Assembly: GCA_016180705.1 (NCBI GenBank)
Contig: JACPAU010000019.1
Coordinates: 1 to 5,505, forward strand
Source: Candidatus Methylomirabilota bacterium
GTDB lineage: Bacteria; Methylomirabilota; Methylomirabilia; Methylomirabilales; JACPAU01
Length of the DNA stretch: 5,505 nucleotides
Direction: 5' to 3'
Positions 1-5,077 of this stretch are shown piece by piece. The notes under the pieces are model-generated. The model searched no databases. It worked only from the letters and a program-made list of their open reading frames with translations, and was not told the DNA's origin. Position 1 is the stretch's first letter; every line of letters starts with the position of its first letter. A program made the translations under genes and the position numbers.

Positions 1-155
1 GAGGCGTAGGCGGCGGCCGCCACGTGGAACTTGGCGGCGCAGAACATGGCCTCCAGCGCCTCCTGGTCCTCCTTCCGGAGGGCCCGGCGGAACTTCCCCC
101 AGGAGGCGAACTCCTCCTCGATGGCGCGGCTGATCGGCATCACGGTGCGGCCCAT
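1..155 (-). CDS. Small 'MGRT' helical protein of unknown function, N-terminal part only
   Basis: The ATG at 155 opens a frame that stays open to the left edge (51 complete codons), so the C-terminus lies outside the window. The protein begins MGRTVMPISRAIEEEF and continues with a charged, probably helical stretch (WGKFRRALRKEDQEALEAMF) and an Ala-rich segment. A ribosome site reading GGAG lies 6 nt upstream (162-165), inside the 22-nt gap after the stop of the RecA-fold gene, so the two genes are almost surely one operon. From memory, small proteins starting MGRT with the pattern W-x-x-F/Y-R-x-A-L-R-x-E/D-D occur in archaea and some bacteria as uncharacterised families (DUF8156-like), sometimes beside RecA-like ATPases. 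The family assignment is uncertain and no biochemical function can be given. No signal peptide, membrane helix or cysteine cluster is visible; it is probably a cytoplasmic accessory protein. Confidence 0.75.
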   Translation of the reverse strand, partial: MGRTVMPISRAIEEEFASWGKFRRALRKEDQEALEAMFCAAKFHVAAAAYA

Positions 156-177
156 CGCCGTCTCCTCTCTCCTCTCG

Positions 178-870
178 TCAGTCCGCCCGCCAGACGGGGC
201 GCAGGCTGAAGAATGGGAGGAGGTTCCCCTCCTCCACCGCGAGGGGGGACAGGGCGGGTGATGGCGGCTTGACCCGCGTGAGGCGCACCTCCCCCTCCTC
301 CCGGCTGACCGCAATGACCCCCTCCGCCGCGGCCGTGAGGCAGGCGGTGAGCCGCGGCAGCCGCCCCGTCTCGGGCTCGGTCAGGTGGGTCCCCAGGACC
401 GGGACCGCCCGGGCCGCCAGGGACCGCACCGCGGCCGCCGTCCGCTCCAACAGCCGCATCGCCTCCCGCTCCGGGACGTTCTCGTCGTGGAAGAGGTCGC
501 TCCACCCGGCCACCACCACCAGCGCGGGACGCTCGGCGACGACCGCCGCGGCCAGCCGCTCGCAGAGGAGCGTCTCCAGTTGATGGCAGGTGAAGGCGCG
601 CGTCACTTTCAGGCGGGAGAGGAGCCTCCGGGCATCCGCCCCGGCCCGCCGCGCGATCCGGACGAGGGTATAGGGGTCGAACGCATTGGCCCCGTCCACG
701 TAGAGGACCCGGCCCTCCCGGAGCAGACGCCGGGCGGCCAGGGCGGTGCCGAGCTGCAGGGTGAGCCGGGGGCCCGTGAGGAGTAGGAGCCTCGGGGGTG
801 GCTCACCCAGGAGGTCGTGGAACGTGGTGGGGCGGCGGCCAGGATCAGCCAGGGCTGCAGCGATCATCAT
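178..870 (-). CDS. RecA/RadA-fold pseudo-ATPase, first gene of a two-gene unit
   Basis: The product has about 230 residues and a RecA-fold layout: a first strand (LLLLTG, 28-33) running into the P-loop position, a second strand RVLYVDGANAFDP (54-66), a conserved-looking FTCHQL segment (93-98), a third strand PALVVVAGWSDLF (115-127) and a later strand AVPVLGTHL (155-163). The P-loop position reads TGPRLTLQLG and lacks the GKT/S of Walker A, and the Walker B strand ends in Ala-Gly rather than Asp. It is therefore probably a non-hydrolysing RecA/RadA paralogue, comparable in principle to ImuA/SulA-like proteins or archaeal RadA paralogues. The frame opens with TTG at 876, but ATG at 870 is preferred because the promoter at 877-905 predicts +1 exactly there; ATG at 867 is possible. 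The MGRT gene follows after 22 nt. DNA-repair or mutagenesis accessory is the leading inference; the exact role is unknown. Confidence 0.8.
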   Translation of the reverse strand: MMIAAALADPGRRPTTFHDLLGEPPPRLLLLTGPRLTLQLGTALAARRLLREGRVLYVDGANAFDPYTLVRIARRAGADARRLLSRLKVTRAFTCHQLETLLCERLAAAVVAERPALVVVAGWSDLFHDENVPEREAMRLLERTAAAVRSLAARAVPVLGTHLTEPETGRLPRLTACLTAAAEGVIAVSREEGEVRLTRVKPPSPALSPLAVEEGNLLPFFSLRPVWRAD

Positions 871-876
871 GGCCAA

Positions 877-905
877 AATATACTAAACAGAAGTTTGGTT
901 GTCAA
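877..905 (-). promoter_or_regulatory. Near-consensus sigma-70 promoter of the RecA-fold gene
   Basis: On the minus strand the -35 box is a perfect TTGACA (900-905) and the -10 box is TATATT (877-882, five of six), separated by exactly 17 bp (883-899). This A+T-rich patch stands out from the G+C-rich surroundings. Counting from the -10 box, +1 falls at position 870, the A of the ATG, so the transcript is predicted to be leaderless. No Shine-Dalgarno sequence is available upstream of that ATG. Confidence 0.8.
883..898. promoter_or_regulatory. Inverted repeat in the promoter spacer, possible LexA-like operator
   Basis: The plus strand reads CTAAAC-AGAA-GTTTGG: two 6-bp arms with one mismatch around a 4-nt centre. 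It fills the spacer between -10 and -35, an ideal place for a repressor. The core AAC-N4-GTT matches the core of the Gram-positive-type LexA box (CGAAC-N4-GTTCG-like), but the flanks do not match well. LexA binding is inference; another repressor is equally possible. Confidence 0.4.
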
Positions 906-984
906 GGCCCTGGAGGGAATAGCCTCACGCGAGCATCTTGGGAGATAAAGCGAAGAAACGTGGGAACCACCCTCCGCTTTTCCC

Positions 985-1013
985 TTGGGCCGCGAGCGCC
1001 GTGAGGATACAAA
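985..1013 (+). promoter_or_regulatory. Weak candidate promoter for the SDR gene
   Basis: TTGGGC (985-990) and TACAAA (1008-1013) are spaced by 17 bp and would start a transcript near 1020, giving a leader of about 45 nt. Only three of six and four of six bases match consensus, so this is a tentative choice. The rest of the 906-1063 stretch shows no better promoter, no sigma-54 -24/-12 pair and no convincing hairpin. Confidence 0.2.
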
Positions 1014-1063
1014 GGGAAGGAAGCCGGAGGGAGGTCCCGGGCCGAGAGGGGAAGGGGGATGCC

Positions 1064-1963
1064 ATGAAAATCCTGGTGACGGGGGGCCGGGGGTTTATCG
1101 GCTCCCACATCATTGACGAACTCGTGAAAGGGCAAGACGAGGTCTTCTGCCTGACCCGGACCCCGGCCGCGCCCCACCGGTGGGGCGACCGCGTGAAGAT
1201 GGTGGGGGGCGACGTGACCGACGAGGTCTCCCTCAAGGCGGCCACGCGCGGGATGGACTGCATCGTCCACGCCGTCCAGTTCCCGAACCACCCGGTCGAG
1301 AGCCCCCGCAAGGGCTACACGTACCTGAACATTGACGGGATGGGGACGGCGCGGCTGGTCTGGACCTGCGTGGACAACGAGGTCAAGCGCTTCATCTACC
1401 TGAGCGGGGCGGGGACCTCCCCGGTCAAGACCCAGCCCTGGTTCCAGGCCAAGCACATGGCGGAGGAGCGGATCCGGCTGAGCGGGATGCAGTATGTCAT
1501 CCTCCGTCCCTCCTGGGTCTACGGCCCCGAGGATCGGAGCCTCAACAAGTTCATCGCGTTCGTCCGGTACCTGCCGGTGGTGCCGGTGATCGGCAACGGG
1601 AAGAACCGGGTGCAGCCGGTCTCCGTCTTCGACGTGGCCGCCGTGGCGGCGGCCGCCGTTCACAAGGCGGAGGCCACAGGGAAGGTCTTCGAGCTGGGCG
1701 GCCCCGAGATCCTCACCATGGACGACATCATCCGGACCGTGATGCGCGTCCTCGGCAAGCGGCGACTGCTCCTCCACCAGCCGGCCTTGCTCATGAAGTT
1801 GGTGGCCCTCCCGATGACCCTGCTCCCGACGCCGCCCCTCTCCCCGGCGGCCATTGACTTCATCTTGATGGAAGAACTCGTGGACCCCAGCGAGGCCATC
1901 CGGGTCTTCGGGATCACCTTCGAGCGCCTGGAGGACGGCCTGAAACGCTACCTCAAGCCCTGA
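1064..1963 (+). CDS. Atypical short-chain dehydrogenase, NDUFA9/NAD-epimerase-like
   Basis: A 299-residue Rossmann-fold protein. The dinucleotide-binding motif VTGGRGFIGSHI (5-16) opens it, VGGDVTD (47-53) follows the third strand, and strand MDCIVHAV (64-71) is typical of extended and atypical SDRs. The segment FIYLSGAGTS (110-119) carries the usual Ser position (S114), and VILRPSWVYGPED (145-157) is the epimerase-type signature. At the catalytic YxxxK position the protein has WFQAK (126-130): the lysine K130 is kept but the tyrosine is Trp. It therefore resembles the atypical SDR group that includes the complex I NDUFA9 subunit and related NAD(P)-binding proteins, and may bind nucleotide without classical dehydrogenase chemistry. 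The ATG at 1064 is chosen because AAGGGGG lies 5 nt upstream and the Rossmann strand begins at once; an in-frame ATG at 938 would add 42 charged residues with no domain. The C-terminal hydrophobic stretch (237-262) may contact membrane or lipid. The substrate is unknown. Confidence 0.9.
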   Translation: MKILVTGGRGFIGSHIIDELVKGQDEVFCLTRTPAAPHRWGDRVKMVGGDVTDEVSLKAATRGMDCIVHAVQFPNHPVESPRKGYTYLNIDGMGTARLVWTCVDNEVKRFIYLSGAGTSPVKTQPWFQAKHMAEERIRLSGMQYVILRPSWVYGPEDRSLNKFIAFVRYLPVVPVIGNGKNRVQPVSVFDVAAVAAAAVHKAEATGKVFELGGPEILTMDDIIRTVMRVLGKRRLLLHQPALLMKLVALPMTLLPTPPLSPAAIDFILMEELVDPSEAIRVFGITFERLEDGLKRYLKP

Positions 1964-1968
1964 GGCCG

Positions 1969-3339
1969 TCAGTCTCCCTCCCCAAGCCCGTACTTCTTGA
2001 GCTTGTAGCGCAGCGCCCGCTCGCTGATGCCGAGCCGCTCCGCCGCCCGGGTTTGGACCCCCCCGGCGTCCCGTAACGCCTCCAGGATCTTCTCCCGCTC
2101 GACCTGCTCCAGGAGCGCGGGGAGGCTCGCCGGCGGCGCGCCCGCGGCACCCGCCCCCTCCTGCACCGCCAGCGGCAGGTCGGCCAGACCGATGACCTCC
2201 CCCCGGCTGAGGAGGACCGCCCGCTCGACGATGTTCTCCAGCTCCCGGACGTTGCCCGGGTAGTCGTACTTCATGAGGGCGTCCCGCGCCTCCCGGGTGA
2301 ACCCCCGGATGTCCTTCGCGTTGGCCTGCGCGAACCGCTTCAGGAAGTGATCCAGGAGGGGCGGGAGGTCCTCGCGGCGCCGCCGGAGGGGCGGGAGGGT
2401 GACGGTCACCACGTTCAGGCGGTAGTAGAGGTCCTCCCGGAATTGCTGTTCCCGGATGGCCCGCTCCAGGTCCACCTTGGTGGCGGCGATGACCCGCACG
2501 TCCACCGGGATGGGGCGGTTCGCGCCGACCCGTTCGACCCGCCGCTCTTGCAGGACCCGGAGCAGCTTTACCTGCAGCCCCGGGCTGAGATCCCCGATTT
2601 CGTCCAGGAAAATGCTTCCCCCCTCGGCCGCCTCGAAGCGCCCCAGCCGCCGTTCACTCGCGCCCGTGAAGGCCCCCTTCTCGTGGCCGAACAGCTCGCT
2701 CTCCAGCAGCGTCTCCGGGAGGGCGGCGCAGTTGACCGCGACGAAGGGACCGGAGGCCCGTGGACTCTGGGCGTGCAGCGCCCGGGCAACGAGCTCCTTC
2801 CCGGTCCCGCTCTCCCCCTGGATCAGGACGGTGGCCGTGCTGGGCGCCACCCGCCGCACCACCCCGAGCACCTCCTGCATGGCGCCGCTCTCGGCGATGA
2901 TCCCCTCGAGCCGGTAGCGGCCCCGCAGGTCCTGGCGGAGCGCGCGCACTTCCGCCAGGAGCTGCTGCCGCTCCCGCACCTTCCCGATCCGGTGCAGGAG
3001 GTCGTCCAGGTCAATGGGCTTCCCCAGGTAGTCGTAGGCTCCGGCCTTCATGGCCGCGACCGCCTGCTCCACGCTCCCGTAGGCCGTCATCACCACGACC
3101 GGGAGCTCCGGGTTGACCTCCCGGGCGGCCTTGAGCAGGTCGAGCCCGCTCATCTGGGGCATCCGGTGGTCCGTGAGGATGAGGTCGAAGGTCTCCCGTT
3201 GGAGCCGCGCCAGGGCCTCGTTCCCGCTCGCGACCGGGACGACCTCGTAGCCCTGCTTGGCGAGGAAGCCGGCCAGGAGCTCCCGCTGGGGCGCCTCGTC
3301 GTCCACCACCAGGATCCGGAAGGGGGCGGTCGGGGTCAT
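1969..3339 (-). CDS. Sigma-54-dependent NtrC-family response regulator
   Basis: A 456-residue regulator with the full three-domain layout. The receiver domain (about 8-120) has acidic D13/D14, phosphoacceptor D57 (LILTDHRMP), T85 and K107. A short charged linker, likely coiled coil (118-138), follows. The AAA+ domain (about 145-390) has Walker A GESGTGKE (175-182), the sigma-54 contact loop GAFTGA (222-227), Walker B IFLDE (243-247), FREDLYYRL (300-308) with arginine-finger candidates, and YPGNVREL (360-367) at sensor 2. A Fis-type helix-turn-helix (about 417-450) ends the protein. All key residues are present, so it should activate sigma-54 promoters when phosphorylated. The ATG overlaps the kinase TGA as ATGA, and GGGGGAG lies 8 nt upstream within the kinase gene, indicating translational coupling. 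The open frame continues upstream past 3339, but that is the antisense-like shadow of the kinase gene. By architecture it is ZraR/HydG/AtoC-like; the symbol is not assigned because the signal is unproven. Confidence 0.96.
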   Translation of the reverse strand: MTPTAPFRILVVDDEAPQRELLAGFLAKQGYEVVPVASGNEALARLQRETFDLILTDHRMPQMSGLDLLKAAREVNPELPVVVMTAYGSVEQAVAAMKAGAYDYLGKPIDLDDLLHRIGKVRERQQLLAEVRALRQDLRGRYRLEGIIAESGAMQEVLGVVRRVAPSTATVLIQGESGTGKELVARALHAQSPRASGPFVAVNCAALPETLLESELFGHEKGAFTGASERRLGRFEAAEGGSIFLDEIGDLSPGLQVKLLRVLQERRVERVGANRPIPVDVRVIAATKVDLERAIREQQFREDLYYRLNVVTVTLPPLRRRREDLPPLLDHFLKRFAQANAKDIRGFTREARDALMKYDYPGNVRELENIVERAVLLSRGEVIGLADLPLAVQEGAGAAGAPPASLPALLEQVEREKILEALRDAGGVQTRAAERLGISERALRYKLKKYGLGEGD

Positions 3340-5045
3340 GCCGGCGGCTCCCCCGGGAGGAGGATCCGGAAGGTGCTCCCCCGCCCCACGGCACTCTCGA
3401 CGGTGATCCGGCCCCCGTGCGCCTCGACGATCCGATGGGCGATGGCCAGGCCGAGGCCGGTGCCGCCGGGCCGCGTCGTGAAGTAGGGGTCGAAGATGCG
3501 GGGGATACGCTCCGGTGGAATCCCCTCCCCCGTGTCGCTGACCGAGACCTCCACGCCCGGCCTTCCCCCGGACAGTACCGCCGGGCGGGCGGCGATCGTG
3601 AGGCGCCCGCGCCGGGGCATGGCCTCGTAGGCGTTGCGAATGAGGTTGAGGACGGCCTGGCGCAGCCGGTCCGCATCCGCAAGGATCGTCGGCAGTCCGG
3701 ACGCCGCGCCCACCTCCACTTCCACCTGCCGCCGCGTCGCCTCCTCCTCCGTGAGGGCCGCCACCTCCCGGAGCAGGGGGCCCAGGTCGCAGCGCACGGG
3801 GGCCAGCGCGAGCGGCCGGGCGAGCCCGAGGAAGTCGGTGACGATCCGGTCGAGGCGCTTGACCTCCCCTTCCATGAGGGTCAGGAAGCCCCGGTACTCC
3901 TCCCCACCGGTGAGGGGGCCGAACTCCCGCCGGAGCCGCTGGAGCCCGACTCCGATCGCGTTCAGCGGGTTGCGCACCTCGTGGGCGACGCCGGCAGCGA
4001 GGTCGCCCAGGGAGGCCAGCCGCTCCGAGCGCTCCGCCACCTCCCGGAGCTTCTGGGCCTCGCGGAGGTGGCGGCTCTGGTTCACGAAGATGGCTGCCAC
4101 GCCCAGGACTCCGGCGAGCAGGATGCCCCCCGTGAACAGCAGGATGAAGGTCCGGTCCTCGCGCCAGGCGGCCGCGAGGGGTGCGCGGGAGAGGCCGAGC
4201 CGCAGCAGGGCCCGCGCCCGCTCCTCCAGGAGGACCGGGTGGAGCACCTCGAAAACCGGAGCCCCGTTCCGGCCGGCGACCGTCCGGGTCTGCGGCGCCC
4301 CGGCCGCCAGCACCGCAGCCAGGTGGGGATCCGCCTCCCGCCCCCCCACGCGCACCGGGTCGCTGTCCCCGAGGACGGTGCCATCCGGCCCGAGGAGCGT
4401 CGCGTACTCGACGCCCGCCTGGCCGGCCAGGTCCGTCAGGAGGCGCTGGATCCCGGTCTCCTTTCGGAAGGCTAGGATCGTCGCGGCTTCGGCATGGACC
4501 GCGATGATGCCCGGGAAGGACGACGCCTGGATGGCCACCCCGAACTCGCTCCCCTGCCAGAAGGCGCGGGGCGGGGCCGGTGGAGCCTCCGGCGGCGCAG
4601 GGAGGCGGTAGCGACGCCCCCACATCATCGGGAAGGTCCCGCGGTGCTCGAGGGGAGGCGGCGCCGCCCCGGGCCGCGGCTCCATCATACGCATCATCGC
4701 TCGCGGCCCCCGGGGCGGCGCGAGACTCCCGAGCCCCCCGGGGACCGGCTTGCCATCCGGGTCGAGGAACTCCACCCGCTGCAGCCGGTTGTCCGCCATC
4801 AGGCGCTTGAGGAGCGCATCGTCGAGCGCCCCGGCGCCGAGGAGCCGGTCCAGCCCTCGGGCGTTGTCGAGCAGGCGCTGGCTGATGGTCTCCTCGAGGC
4901 GGGCGGCGCTGGCGAAGGCAGTGCGGGCGCCGGCCTCCAGCACGTGCGCCAGGGCCAGGCCCCGCTGGGTGAGCTCGCGCTCCAGTATAGCACGGGGCAG
5001 GGGAATCCCCAAAGGACGGGAAATGGAACGGGGGCCATCCTCCAT
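3336..5045 (-). CDS. Sensor histidine kinase with Met-rich sensor region; N-terminus uncertain
   Basis: From the ATG at 5045 the protein has 569 residues. A long N-terminal sensor part (about 20-295) resembles a double-Cache/PAS-like extracytoplasmic domain, with strands VEFLDPDGKPV (91-101) and VEYATLLGPDGTVLGDSD (212-229). One transmembrane helix (about 299-322) is followed by a coiled coil without a HAMP domain, HisKA with HEVRNP (H355), and HATPase_c with NLIRNAYEA (N471), DTGEGI (504-509), FDPYFTT (518-524) and GGTGLGL (527-533). The phosphotransfer core is intact; it should phosphorylate D57 of the overlapping regulator. Residues 117-141 hold MMRMM, a His and MMW, suggesting metal binding. 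The oddity is that no first membrane helix or signal sequence exists in frame, although the part from PRAILERELTQRG looks like sequence normally just after one. The ATG lies in a hairpin loop; TTG at 5012 and GTG at 4943 are alternatives. The gene may be 5'-truncated. Confidence 0.85.
   Translation of the reverse strand: MEDGPRSISRPLGIPLPRAILERELTQRGLALAHVLEAGARTAFASAARLEETISQRLLDNARGLDRLLGAGALDDALLKRLMADNRLQRVEFLDPDGKPVPGGLGSLAPPRGPRAMMRMMEPRPGAAPPPLEHRGTFPMMWGRRYRLPAPPEAPPAPPRAFWQGSEFGVAIQASSFPGIIAVHAEAATILAFRKETGIQRLLTDLAGQAGVEYATLLGPDGTVLGDSDPVRVGGREADPHLAAVLAAGAPQTRTVAGRNGAPVFEVLHPVLLEERARALLRLGLSRAPLAAAWREDRTFILLFTGGILLAGVLGVAAIFVNQSRHLREAQKLREVAERSERLASLGDLAAGVAHEVRNPLNAIGVGLQRLRREFGPLTGGEEYRGFLTLMEGEVKRLDRIVTDFLGLARPLALAPVRCDLGPLLREVAALTEEEATRRQVEVEVGAASGLPTILADADRLRQAVLNLIRNAYEAMPRRGRLTIAARPAVLSGGRPGVEVSVSDTGEGIPPERIPRIFDPYFTTRPGGTGLGLAIAHRIVEAHGGRITVESAVGRGSTFRILLPGEPPA
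4984..5012 (-). promoter_or_regulatory. Candidate internal promoter before or within the kinase start
   Basis: On the minus strand TTGGGG (5007-5012) and TATACT (4984-4989, five of six) are spaced by 17 bp. A start near 4977 would lie inside the annotated kinase frame and would favour the GTG at 4943 as start, but no Shine-Dalgarno sequence precedes that GTG. The -35 match is only three of six, so this is moderate to weak evidence. Confidence 0.3.
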
Positions 5046-5063
5046 GGCCCCCGTCCCGTCCTT
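5012..5063 (-). terminator. Long bulged GC-rich hairpin after the secreted-protein gene
   Basis: An outer 9-bp stem (5055-5063 with 5012-5020, AAGGACGGG against CCCGTCCTT) and an inner 9-bp stem (5046-5054 with 5028-5036, ACGGGGGCC against GGCCCCCGT) both pair perfectly around a 9-nt loop, with one 7-nt bulge (5021-5027). It begins 14 nt after the stop of the Met/Gly-rich gene. Only a short T run (TTT) follows on the minus strand, so it could be a weak terminator, an attenuator, or an mRNA 3'-end stabiliser that lowers expression of the kinase relative to the secreted protein. Confidence 0.55.
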
Positions 5064-5077
5064 GCCTGCCGTTCCGG

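Noticed and set aside
140..505. Minus-strand open frame within the RecA-fold gene
   Set aside because: It is Gly/Arg/Pro-rich, has no domain and overlaps a well-supported gene in another frame.
961..980. Possible sigma-54 promoter before the SDR gene
   Set aside because: The GG and GC dinucleotides are not spaced by 10 bp, so the -24/-12 rule fails.
938..1063. Upstream in-frame ATG of the SDR gene
   Set aside because: It would add 42 charged residues before the Rossmann strand, with no Shine-Dalgarno sequence. The ATG at 1064 has a good one.
902..1777. Long minus-strand open frame opposite the SDR gene
   Set aside because: It is His/Asp/Pro-rich shadow sequence without domains; the plus-strand Rossmann protein is clear.
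2347..3486. Long plus-strand open frame opposite the regulator
   Set aside because: It has no domain, its composition is typical of antisense frames in G+C-rich genes, and the minus-strand regulator explains the region completely.
1969..4623. The regulator frame stays open upstream to 4623, giving an apparent 884-residue protein
   Set aside because: The extra part is a low-complexity Gly/Pro/Arg/Ala sequence read in the wrong frame of the kinase gene. The receiver domain begins just after the ATG at 3339, which overlaps the kinase stop.
4799..5038. Frame from the ATG at 5038 starting MAPVPFPVLWGF, considered as the kinase's lost hydrophobic N-terminus after a frameshift
   Set aside because: It is proline-rich and too short for a membrane helix, has no basic residues, and does not join convincingly to the kinase frame.
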